Shown one piece after another: positions 1 to 5,706 of a stretch of 5,706 nt of DNA. The stretch is from an uncultured Desulfuromonadales bacterium (lineage in GTDB: Bacteria; Desulfobacterota; Desulfuromonadia; Desulfuromonadales; Geopsychrobacteraceae): assembly GCA_945787295.1 (NCBI GenBank), contig CALZHQ010000124.1:1-5706 (forward strand), in the 5' to 3' direction. The notes under the pieces are model-generated. The model made no database searches, had not been told where the DNA came from, and worked only from the letters and a program-made list of their open reading frames with translations. Within the stretch, counting starts at the first letter, position 1, and every line of letters begins with the position of its first letter. The translations under genes were made by a program, and so were the position numbers.

Positions 1-45
1 AATCGAGAGTGGTTTTGTATACTTTATGCATTAATGCTGTGTAAA

Positions 46-83
46 CCAAGACGGCGTCGATTTTACAGTCGACGCAGTCTTGG
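46..83 (-). terminator. Hairpin terminator after mscS
   Basis: A near-perfect 15-bp inverted repeat (arms 46-60 and 69-83, one mismatched pair, 8-base loop) begins 7 bases after the mscS stop codon. Read on the minus strand, the stem is followed only by UUUAC, so the U-tract is short and termination may be partial or need help from a factor. Stem length and position make a 3'-end role for mscS the simplest reading. Because the repeat is symmetrical, it could also act on a gene entering from the left, which cannot be seen here. Confidence 0.6.
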
Positions 84-90
84 AAACTCC

Positions 91-909
91 TTACGCTGCA
101 GATTCGTTTATGATGTGTAGGTCACGTTGCGGATAGGGGATAGAGATCCCTTCGCTATCGAATCTGAGCTTGATTGCTTCCTGCACGGCAAACCGAGTAG
201 GCCAGTAATCTCCGGTCTTTACCCAGGGGCGAACTGCGAAGTTGACACTGCTGTCTCCTAGCTCGAGCAGGCCGATGGTCGGTGCCGGCTCTGGCAAGAT
301 GCGCTCTTCTTTGCCAAGAACGTCTTCCAGTACCGATCGAACTTTCTTCAGATCATCGTCGTATCCGACTCCTATGACCAGATCAATCCGACGAGTTTCC
401 TTCGCCGAATAATTAGTGATAGTACTGCCCATAATTGCACCATTTGGAATGATGATTTGCTTATTGTCACCAGATCTCATTTTTGTACTGAAAATCTGGA
501 TTTCCTCAATGACGCCAGCGGTGCTACCAGCTTCAACGAAATCTCCAACCTTAAAGGGGCGGAAGAGGATCAGCATTACGCCGGCAGCAAAGTTGCCGAG
601 GGTTCCCTGAAGTGACAGTCCTATAGCTAAACCGGCAGCTGCGATTATCGCGGCGAAAGATGTTGTTTCCACACCCAGTTTATCAAGTGCGGCGAGAACA
701 ACAAAAGCCATCAGGGCGATATAGGCCATACTTTTTACGAATTTCACCAGGGTTTCATCGACTTTGGCCTTGATCATCATTTTAGCGACAACATTGGATA
801 AGATCTTAGCGACAATTCGACCAATAATAAAAATGAGTATAGCCCAGATCAGCGGCAAGCCATAACTTTGAATCAGTTCGATGAGTTTGTCAGGTGAGAT
901 TTCTGGCAT
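91..909 (-). CDS. mscS: Small-conductance mechanosensitive channel, MscS family
   Basis: This inner-membrane channel opens under moderate membrane tension and releases small solutes during hypo-osmotic shock. The protein is 272 residues, close to the 286 of E. coli MscS. Hydrophobic segments lie near residues 17-35, 60-80 and 83-115. The third is the glycine/alanine-rich pore helix, with the motif AAAGLAIGLSLQG and then GNFAAGVMLILFRPF (about 90-119). The cytoplasmic beta domain follows, with QIFSTKMR (138-145), the hallmark IPNG (154-157) and, near the C terminus, the GISIPYPQRD motif (254-263). Together these identify the compact, E. coli-like MscS class with no extra sensor domains. The ATG at 909 is chosen because AAGGAG lies 6 bases upstream. 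An in-frame TTG at 963 would add 18 residues, including charged ones, that family members lack. Family members are heptamers. The gene sits downstream of mscL but has its own promoter candidate and follows a hairpin, so it is probably transcribed separately. Confidence 0.95.
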   Translation of the reverse strand: MPEISPDKLIELIQSYGLPLIWAILIFIIGRIVAKILSNVVAKMMIKAKVDETLVKFVKSMAYIALMAFVVLAALDKLGVETTSFAAIIAAAGLAIGLSLQGTLGNFAAGVMLILFRPFKVGDFVEAGSTAGVIEEIQIFSTKMRSGDNKQIIIPNGAIMGSTITNYSAKETRRIDLVIGVGYDDDLKKVRSVLEDVLGKEERILPEPAPTIGLLELGDSSVNFAVRPWVKTGDYWPTRFAVQEAIKLRFDSEGISIPYPQRDLHIINESAA

Positions 910-915
910 TATACA

Positions 916-921
916 CTCCTT
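916..921 (-). promoter_or_regulatory. Ribosome-binding site that fixes the mscS start
   Basis: AAGGAG on the minus strand lies 6 bases before the ATG at 909. It decides between this start and the in-frame TTG at 963, which has no comparable site. Confidence 0.75.
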
Positions 922-999
922 GTGAATGAAGGTTTTGCGAGAGTTTTTCACGTTGGTAATCAATTAAAATACGGCAAGCCAATATGACTAAACAGGTAA

Positions 1000-1028
1000 T
1001 TAATAGGCTAGTGCACAGAAAATATCAA
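1000..1028 (-). promoter_or_regulatory. Candidate sigma70-type promoter for mscS
   Basis: On the minus strand, TTGATA (1023-1028, five of six matches to the -35 consensus) is followed after exactly 17 bases by TATTAA (1000-1005, four of six matches to the -10 consensus). It would start transcription about 85 bases before the mscS ATG. The rest of the 228-base mscL-mscS gap (910-1137) is AT-rich and shows no convincing gene on either strand. Because the region is AT-rich, chance matches are possible. Confidence 0.45.
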
Positions 1029-1137
1029 ATACTTATTAAGGAAATTCATTTCAGGATGGAATTGAATTTGTAATTTTAGCGGCAGGGTAGGTACTCAGAT
1101 GATTATTTATCGTTATTTTATAATAGGATGGGGCAAA

Positions 1138-1170
1138 CGGCCGTCAGACATATAACACGTCTGACGGCCG
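1138..1170 (-). terminator. Hairpin terminator after mscL
   Basis: A perfect 12-bp GC-rich inverted repeat (arms 1138-1149 and 1159-1170, 9-base loop) starts 19 bases after the mscL stop codon. On the minus strand the stem is followed by UUUGCCCC, so the U-tract is only three bases. The strong stem and its position support an mscL 3' end that separates mscL from mscS, though release may be incomplete. Confidence 0.6.
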
Positions 1171-1189
1171 CTGAACTTGTGCGATTTGT

Positions 1190-1606
1190 TTAGATTTCAG
1201 ATGTGCAATTCGGACAACGTGTGGCTTTGATTGCAATTTCAGTAAAGCACTTTGGACAATCTTTGGTCGTTACTTCCGGCTCAGGCTCCGGCTCTTCTTC
1301 TTTTTTCAATCTGTTCATTTGTTTTATGACCATAAAAATGGCAAATGCAACAATGATGAAGTCAAGCACAGTGTTAATAAATACGCCATACTTGATGGTA
1401 ACGGCCTCAGCCTCGGCGGTTTTCTCTTTTAGGGTGATAGCAAGGCTGGAGAAATCGACATTGCCCATGAGGTAGCCGATCGGCGGCATAATTACATCTT
1501 TAACGAGTGAGCTGACAATTTTGCCGAATGCCCCACCAATAATGATGCCGACAGCCATATCGACAACATTTCCACGCATTGCAAATTCTTTAAATTCTTT
1601 TAGCAT
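1190..1606 (-). CDS. mscL: Large-conductance mechanosensitive channel MscL with zinc-ribbon-like C-terminal tail
   Basis: MscL is the emergency valve of the inner membrane. It opens a wide, non-selective pore near lytic tension. The protein is 138 residues from the ATG, similar to E. coli MscL (136). It shows the N-terminal amphipathic helix [14 protein letters not shown], the pore helix [18 protein letters not shown], the conserved IMPP, and the second membrane helix beginning [19 protein letters not shown]. After an acidic Glu/Pro linker (EEEPEPEPE), the tail differs from that of E. coli. It has CPKC, ten residues, then CPNC, a four-cysteine pattern typical of a small zinc ribbon, in place of the usual C-terminal helix bundle. 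Start: the ATG at 1606 has AGGCGG 7 bases upstream. A TTG at 1612 would add Met-Arg and align with the first residue of E. coli MscL, but it has poorer ribosome-site spacing. Zinc binding is inferred from cysteine spacing. The family call is secure. Confidence 0.95.
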   Translation of the reverse strand: MLKEFKEFAMRGNVVDMAVGIIIGGAFGKIVSSLVKDVIMPPIGYLMGNVDFSSLAITLKEKTAEAEAVTIKYGVFINTVLDFIIVAFAIFMVIKQMNRLKKEEEPEPEPEVTTKDCPKCFTEIAIKATRCPNCTSEI

Positions 1607-1613
1607 CCTCAAG

Positions 1614-1619
1614 CCGCCT
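1614..1619 (-). promoter_or_regulatory. Ribosome-binding site favouring the ATG start of mscL
   Basis: AGGCGG on the minus strand (one mismatch to AGGAGG) lies 7 bases before the ATG at 1606 but only one base before the alternative TTG at 1612. This favours the ATG. A weaker GGAG further upstream is 9 bases from the TTG, so the alternative is not excluded. Confidence 0.45.
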
Positions 1620-1641
1620 TTCTCCGAAGTAGGGATTACGT

Positions 1642-1677
1642 TGAATAATGTTATATTATTCAGTAAGTCTGATTACT
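1642..1677 (-). promoter_or_regulatory. Inverted repeats and possible promoter/operator before mscL
   Basis: The gap between thrC and mscL holds a perfect inverted repeat with 8-bp arms, TGAATAAT and ATTATTCA (1642-1649 and 1655-1662, 5-base centre). A second, smaller repeat abuts it, AGTAA and TTACT (1662-1666 and 1673-1677). Read on the minus strand, the larger repeat contains TAATAT/TATAAC sequences that could serve as a -10 box. The best -35 partner (TTAAGT) is weak. It could be a regulator-binding site controlling mscL, or a weak AT hairpin in the leader. No known regulator's consensus is claimed. Confidence 0.35.
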
Positions 1678-1731
1678 TAATGAGAAAGGCTAGCAGGTTG
1701 TGTGGGAATTGCAACTCTATCGAAATCTACT

Positions 1732-3120
1732 CTAGATTGCATTTTGCCGGACAAAGTTTTTAATCTGTTCGGTGTCCGCGGCAATGTTTTTCAGGCGTTT
1801 CTGCCGGTTTTCAATTCCCTGAAAGGCAGCGGGCATGTCGGGGGCACAGCCGATAGCAGCCTTGACGGCATCACCGAATTTTGCCGGATGGGCGGTTGAG
1901 AGGCAGACCAGCGGAACTTTTTGGTCACGAACCCTGTAACCTGCTTCAACGCCAACAGCCGTATGGGGGTCAAGAATATACCCGTTTTTCCGGTAGAACT
2001 TCTGAATGGTCTGCATGGTCTCTTCATCATCAACTGCCGACGCAGTAAAAATTTCGTGGACTTTTTGCATTTGCTTTTCGGTAAAGGCCATCTTTCCACT
2101 GTTGTTGAAGCTCACCATTTGTTTGCAGACCGCATCCGCATCCTCGTCGAGTAGATAATAGAGGTAGCGCTCAAAATTACTTGCCACCTGAATATCCATC
2201 GAAGGGGAGAGTGACTGATGCACCTCGGCAGTGGAGTAGTCACCATTATTGACGAAACGACTCAGGATACTGTTGGCGTTGGTCGCCAGAATAAGTTTTT
2301 TGATCGGTACTCCCATCGCTTTGGCCACGTAGCCGGCAAAGATGTCGCCAAAATTGCCAGTAGGAACCGAAACTTCTATTTCTTCCGCACCCGATTCCTG
2401 ACTGACTTGTGACCAGGCATAAAAGTAGTAGACGACCTGTGCAAGAACTCTTGCCCAGTTTATTGAATTTACCGCACCCAGTGCGTATTGTTCTTTAAAG
2501 TCCAGATCACCGAAAATCTCTTTGACGATCGACTGTGCATCATCAAATGTCCCCTCGACGGCCAGGTTAAAAACATTATCATCCGTGACAGTGGTCATCT
2601 GCAGTTCCTGGATCGGTGACACCCGACCTTTGGGATGCAGGATGAAGATGTTGATGTTTTTTTTGCCGCGGACACCGTAAATTGCAGCACTGCCGGTATC
2701 GCCACTGGTCGCGCCGATAATGTTCATCTTGCGGCCTGAATTCTCCAGCAGGTATTCGAAGAGGTTGCCCAAAAACTGCAGGGCGACGTCTTTAAAAGCC
2801 AGGGTCGGGCCGTGGAAAAGTTCCAGGATGTAAATGTCGTCCTGCTTGACGACCGGTGTCGTCAGAGGATGTTCAAAGCTTGCGTAGGAGCGGTCAATCA
2901 AGTCCTTCAGGTCGGCTTGCGGAATGTCATCCACAAAACGGGAAATTACCTGGAAGGCGAGGTCCGGGTAGGGAAGGGAGCTGAATTGATGTAATTCTTC
3001 CTTGCTGAAGGTCGGGATGGTTTCCGGCAGCAACAGACCGCCATCATCAGCTAGGCCCATCATCACAGCGTCAGTAAAATTGATGCCTCGAACCTTGCCG
3101 CGGGTACTGCAGTATTTCAT
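1732..3120 (-). CDS. thrC: Threonine synthase
   Basis: This pyridoxal-phosphate enzyme converts O-phospho-L-homoserine and water to L-threonine and phosphate, the last step of threonine synthesis, in the cytoplasm. The protein is 462 residues, within the range of bacterial ThrC (E. coli 428, Pseudomonas about 469). Visible hallmarks are the N-terminal YCSTRGKV, the cofactor-lysine motif HGPTLAFKD (Lys110 is the expected Schiff-base residue), the phosphate-binding loop GATSGDTGSAA (136-146), VPTGNFGDIFAGY (252-264), SPSMDI (306-311), DPHTAVG (384-390) and LSTAHPAKF (407-415). This is the longer, Gram-negative-type ThrC. The reading frame is open upstream to 3231, but the ATG at 3120 is chosen because AAGGAG precedes it by 5 bases and the 37 extra residues would run back into the maeB terminator. 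It follows maeB after 145 bases and that terminator, so it is likely transcribed on its own. No clear terminator follows, so read-through into mscL is possible. No homoserine dehydrogenase or kinase gene is present in the window. Confidence 0.96.
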   Translation of the reverse strand: MKYCSTRGKVRGINFTDAVMMGLADDGGLLLPETIPTFSKEELHQFSSLPYPDLAFQVISRFVDDIPQADLKDLIDRSYASFEHPLTTPVVKQDDIYILELFHGPTLAFKDVALQFLGNLFEYLLENSGRKMNIIGATSGDTGSAAIYGVRGKKNINIFILHPKGRVSPIQELQMTTVTDDNVFNLAVEGTFDDAQSIVKEIFGDLDFKEQYALGAVNSINWARVLAQVVYYFYAWSQVSQESGAEEIEVSVPTGNFGDIFAGYVAKAMGVPIKKLILATNANSILSRFVNNGDYSTAEVHQSLSPSMDIQVASNFERYLYYLLDEDADAVCKQMVSFNNSGKMAFTEKQMQKVHEIFTASAVDDEETMQTIQKFYRKNGYILDPHTAVGVEAGYRVRDQKVPLVCLSTAHPAKFGDAVKAAIGCAPDMPAAFQGIENRQKRLKNIAADTEQIKNFVRQNAI

Positions 3121-3125
3121 GGAGA

Positions 3126-3131
3126 CTCCTT
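3126..3131 (-). promoter_or_regulatory. Ribosome-binding site that fixes the thrC start
   Basis: AAGGAG on the minus strand, 5 bases before the ATG at 3120, selects this start over the upstream in-frame codon at 3231. Confidence 0.75.
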
Positions 3132-3158
3132 GGGTCCTTGTGTTCTTTGCAGCCCGGC

Positions 3159-3187
3159 ATCTTAGCAGGAAGGCTGCCGGATTGGAA
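3159..3187 (-). promoter_or_regulatory. Candidate promoter for thrC
   Basis: On the minus strand, TAAGAT (3159-3164, four of six -10 matches) is preceded by TGC, giving an extended -10 element. TTCCAA (3182-3187, a weak -35) stands 17 bases upstream. The site lies between the maeB terminator and the thrC ribosome-binding site, where a promoter is needed if thrC is independent. Identical 9-base repeats (AGCCCGGCA on the plus strand, 3151-3159 and 3187-3195) flank it. Confidence 0.35.
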
Positions 3188-3206
3188 GCCCGGCAAGCAG
3201 AGAAAA

Positions 3207-3239
3207 AAGAGGGAGCGTTCACGGTGAACACTCCCTCTT
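3207..3239 (-). terminator. Intrinsic terminator of maeB
   Basis: Arms 3207-3221 and 3225-3239 pair over 15 bp with a single G-U wobble and a 3-base loop. Read on the minus strand the stem is followed by an almost unbroken U-tract (the minus copy of the A-run at 3203-3208). It begins 26 bases after the maeB stop codon. This is a textbook Rho-independent terminator and the strongest in the window. Confidence 0.88.
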
Positions 3240-3265
3240 GAATAGCTCAATGCTGCGCTTAGTGC

Positions 3266-5530
3266 TTAAGCTCTTTCGGCAGCCTCTTGGGCGTCGACAA
3301 CGGCGACTGCAGCCATGTTGACGATATCGGACACATCATCTCCGCGCTGCAAGACATGAACCGGCTTTTTCATGCCCATCAGGATCGGACCGACAGCTTC
3401 GGCTCCCCCGATTTTGTTAAGCAGCTTGTAGCTGATGTTGCCGGAGTTGAGGTCCGGGAAGATGAAGATGTTAGCGTCACCCTTGAGTTGCGAGAAGGGG
3501 TACTGGGCTTCGGTCAGCTCGGGATCAAGGGCGACATTGCCCTGTATTTCTCCGTCAACGATCAGGTCAGGTGCCTGCTCTTTGACAAGGGCAGTGGCTT
3601 TCTTCACTTTTTGACAGAGCGGGTGATCAGAGCTGCCGAAGTTCGAGAAGGACAGCATGGCCACTTTCGGCTCGACATCGAACTGCTTGGCTTTTTCGGC
3701 GGTCAGAATAGCTGTTTCTGCCAATTCTTCAGCCGTCGGTTCGATGTTGACCGTCGTGTCCGCGAAGAAGACAGCTTGTTTCTTGGTGACCATCATGTAC
3801 AGGCCGTGAACCTTGGACAGCCCGTCCTGCTTGCCGATGATCTCCAGGGCCGGCCGGATGGTTTCCGGGTAGTGATGGTTGATGCCGGAGAGGACCACAT
3901 CGGCATCGCCTTGGTCAACCATGATGGCCCCGAAGTAGTGACGGTTGTTCTTGATCTTGCTCTTGGCTTCGGCGCGGGTCACCCCTTTGCGCTGACGTTT
4001 GGCAAACATCGCGTCGATGTAGTCACCACGCTTATCGGAGGTGGCAGGGTCAACGATTTCGATACCGTTGAGATCGAGTCCCAGTTCAGAGATCTTGCTG
4101 CGAATCTCCTCTTTGTTGCCGAGCAGGATCGGTTTGGCAATCCCTTCATCAATAATGATCTGGGCGGCGCGCAGAATCTTCTCTTCGTCACCTTCCGGGA
4201 AGACCAGCCGTTTCGGGTTGCTCTTGGCCTTGTTGATCATGGTCCGCATGATTTCTTTGGAGCGGCCCTGCATTGCTTCAAGACGCTCTAGGTATTTGTC
4301 CATGTCTTGAATCGGTCGACGGGCAACGCCACTGTCCATGGCCGCCTGCGCAACTGCCGGAGCGACATGCAGAAGAACCCGTGGATCGAACGGTTTTGGA
4401 ATCAGGTATTCACGCCCGAACTTGATTTCTTCACCACCGTAGGCGCGGCGCACAGAATCAGGGACATCTTCTTTGGCCAGGGCAGCGAGGGCGTTGACAC
4501 AGGCCAACTTCATCTCGTCGTTGATCGCACTGGCATGGGTATCGAGAGCGCCACGGAACAAGAACGGAAAACAGAGAACGTTGTTGACCTGGTTGTTATA
4601 GTCGGAACGGCCGGTGCCGATGATCACGTCGTCACGAACCGCTTTGGCGTCGGGAGGGGTGATTTCCGGATCAGGGTTGGCCATGGCGAAAACGATCGGA
4701 TCTTTGGCCATCGATTTGAGCATCTCGTTGGTCAGCGCACCTTTGGCCGAAACACCGAAGAAGATGTCAGCATCAACCATTGCATCTTCCAGGGTTCTGG
4801 CTTCCGTTTCGGCGGCTAAACGCTCTTTGTACTCATTCATGCCGTTGGTGCGACCTTTGTAAATGACCCCTTTGGTGTCACAGAGGATGACATTGTTCTT
4901 GTCGATGCCCATGGTGATGGCCAAGTTGGCGCAGGCAATGCCTGCCGCACCGGCACCATTAACGACGATTTTTACATTCGCAATATTCTTGCCGATGATC
5001 TCCAGAGCATTGACCATGCCGGCCGCGGAGATAATCGCGGTGCCGTGCTGATCGTCATGGAAGATCGGAATGTCACAGATTTCCTGCAGCTTCTCTTCAA
5101 TGTAGAAGCACTCTGGGCCTTTGATGTCTTCCAGGTTGATCCCGCCGAAGGTCGGCTCCAGCAGCTTGACGGTGCGGATCAGCTCATCTGAATCCTTGGT
5201 GTTCAGTTCGATGTCAAAGACATCGACATCGGCAAAGCTCTTGAACAGAACGCCTTTACCTTCCATGACCGGCTTGCCGGCCAGGGCGCCGATATCACCA
5301 AGGCCGAGAACTGCAGTGCCGTTGGAAACGACTGCAACCAGGTTGCCTTTGGCGGTATACTCATATGCCATGTCCGGGTTTTTTTCGATTTCGAGGCAGG
5401 GCTCAGCAACCCCCGGGCTGTAGGCGAGAGACAGGTCGCGGCTGGTCGCGCAGGGTTTCGTAGTAATGACTTCGATTTTACCTTTTCGCCCTGTACTGTG
5501 ATAGTCGAGGGCATCTTGACGAATAGACAT
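3266..5530 (-). CDS. maeB: Malic enzyme with C-terminal phosphotransacetylase-like domain (MaeB type)
   Basis: The enzyme oxidatively decarboxylates malate to pyruvate and CO2, reducing NADP+ (family expectation), and so links the C4 acids to pyruvate/acetyl-CoA and supplies reducing power. The protein is 754 residues, the normal size for MaeB hybrids. The malic-enzyme part (about 1-425) shows [10 protein letters not shown] with catalytic Tyr37, GKGVLFK with catalytic Lys92, metal-site acids in [10 protein letters not shown] (Glu134, Asp135) and FHDDQHGT (Asp159/160), the dinucleotide loop GAGAAG (192-197), and [10 protein letters not shown] (281-290). The remainder (about 430-750) is phosphotransacetylase-like, with [42 protein letters not shown] and [10 protein letters not shown]. 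In characterised MaeB proteins this domain does not act as an enzyme but binds acetyl-CoA, which inhibits malic activity; the same is inferred here. Start: the ATG at 5530 has AGGAGG 10 bases upstream. The gene has its own upstream region and strong terminator, so it is probably monocistronic. Cofactor preference (NADP or NAD) cannot be settled by eye. Confidence 0.96.
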   Translation of the reverse strand: MSIRQDALDYHSTGRKGKIEVITTKPCATSRDLSLAYSPGVAEPCLEIEKNPDMAYEYTAKGNLVAVVSNGTAVLGLGDIGALAGKPVMEGKGVLFKSFADVDVFDIELNTKDSDELIRTVKLLEPTFGGINLEDIKGPECFYIEEKLQEICDIPIFHDDQHGTAIISAAGMVNALEIIGKNIANVKIVVNGAGAAGIACANLAITMGIDKNNVILCDTKGVIYKGRTNGMNEYKERLAAETEARTLEDAMVDADIFFGVSAKGALTNEMLKSMAKDPIVFAMANPDPEITPPDAKAVRDDVIIGTGRSDYNNQVNNVLCFPFLFRGALDTHASAINDEMKLACVNALAALAKEDVPDSVRRAYGGEEIKFGREYLIPKPFDPRVLLHVAPAVAQAAMDSGVARRPIQDMDKYLERLEAMQGRSKEIMRTMINKAKSNPKRLVFPEGDEEKILRAAQIIIDEGIAKPILLGNKEEIRSKISELGLDLNGIEIVDPATSDKRGDYIDAMFAKRQRKGVTRAEAKSKIKNNRHYFGAIMVDQGDADVVLSGINHHYPETIRPALEIIGKQDGLSKVHGLYMMVTKKQAVFFADTTVNIEPTAEELAETAILTAEKAKQFDVEPKVAMLSFSNFGSSDHPLCQKVKKATALVKEQAPDLIVDGEIQGNVALDPELTEAQYPFSQLKGDANIFIFPDLNSGNISYKLLNKIGGAEAVGPILMGMKKPVHVLQRGDDVSDIVNMAAVAVVDAQEAAERA

Positions 5531-5540
5531 GAAAGTTTGG

Positions 5541-5546
5541 CCTCCT
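5541..5546 (-). promoter_or_regulatory. Ribosome-binding site of maeB
   Basis: A full AGGAGG on the minus strand lies 10 bases before the ATG at 5530, slightly further than the usual 5-9. No other in-frame start near it fits the family's N terminus better. Confidence 0.7.
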
Positions 5547-5664
5547 GATAAGAGAAATTTATTTGTTCCGAGACTTAAGGGGAGTGTTGAAAAGGTGGGC
5601 TCTCCTTATAAAATTTGTTCATTGCTGATTGATAGACAAGCGTTTAAATTATATTTAAAATAAA

Positions 5665-5693
5665 AATTTATAGTTCCGCTAAAGAAATGTCAA
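5665..5693 (-). promoter_or_regulatory. Candidate sigma70-type promoter for maeB
   Basis: On the minus strand a perfect TTGACA (5688-5693) is followed by overlapping -10 candidates: TATAAA after 15 bases (5667-5672) and TAAATT after the preferred 17 bases (5665-5670). Start of transcription would leave a leader of roughly 125 bases before maeB. The leader begins very AT-rich and also contains a stray TATAAT (5648-5653) with no good -35. No riboswitch or strong hairpin was recognised in the leader. Confidence 0.5.
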
Positions 5694-5706
5694 CGATAAT
5701 TGTTTA

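Noticed and set aside
28..37. A 10-bp perfect palindrome GCATTAATGC beyond the mscS hairpin.
   Set aside because: It is short, isolated and not linked to any visible promoter or gene start, so chance is the simplest explanation.
984..1073. A 29-codon plus-strand open frame in the mscL-mscS gap, beginning MTKQVINRL.
   Set aside because: There is no ribosome-binding site before the ATG, no plus-strand promoter was seen, and it overlaps the mscS promoter candidate.
3121..3231. A 37-residue N-terminal extension of threonine synthase.
   Set aside because: It would translate the maeB terminator region, lacks family similarity, and the ATG at 3120 has a well-placed AAGGAG.
3287..4291. A 334-codon open frame on the plus strand inside maeB.
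   Set aside because: It is antisense to the well-conserved phosphotransacetylase-like part of maeB, resembles no known family, and has no ribosome-binding site. Long antisense frames are common opposite codon-biased genes.
4307..4819. A 170-codon plus-strand open frame inside maeB.
   Set aside because: It is a shadow of the malic-enzyme domain with no recognisable motifs and no upstream translation signal.
5570..5625. A 15-codon minus-strand frame ([15 protein letters not shown]) in the maeB leader, considered as a leader peptide.
   Set aside because: It has no ribosome-binding site, no run of a regulatory amino acid, and no attenuator-like pair of hairpins after it.

Overview
The window holds four complete protein-coding genes, all on the minus strand. 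In transcription order (right to left) they are a malic enzyme with a phosphotransacetylase-like tail (maeB), threonine synthase (thrC), the large mechanosensitive channel (mscL) and a small mechanosensitive channel (mscS). No RNA gene, mobile element, CRISPR array, phage gene or broken gene was seen. The protein styles, the roughly even base composition and the closeness of maeB and thrC suggest a Gram-negative bacterium of the Desulfuromonadales/Geobacter type. That placement is an inference from family resemblance, not a database match.

Layout. 5531-5706 is an AT-rich upstream region with a TTGACA-type promoter and the ribosome-binding site of maeB. 3266-5530 is maeB, followed by a strong intrinsic terminator at 3207-3239. 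thrC (1732-3120) starts 145 bases further on, with a candidate promoter in the gap, so it is probably its own transcription unit. thrC ends without an obvious terminator. The 125-base gap to mscL (1190-1606) carries two adjacent inverted repeats overlapping a possible -10 box. mscL ends in a perfect 12-bp hairpin (1138-1170). A 228-base AT-rich gap with a good promoter candidate leads to mscS (91-909), which ends in another hairpin (46-83).

Function. The right half is central metabolism. MaeB turns malate into pyruvate and CO2 while making reduced nicotinamide cofactor, and its C-terminal domain looks like an acetyl-CoA sensor rather than an enzyme. ThrC makes threonine from O-phosphohomoserine, drawing on the same four-carbon (oxaloacetate/aspartate) pool. 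The left half is a pair of pressure-release channels for hypo-osmotic shock, MscL for large and MscS for moderate membrane tension.

Nothing here amounts to a clearly undescribed system. The points most worth a second look are the zinc-ribbon tail on MscL, the inverted repeats in front of mscL, the repeats flanking the thrC promoter, and the altered catalytic motif in the phosphotransacetylase-like domain of MaeB.
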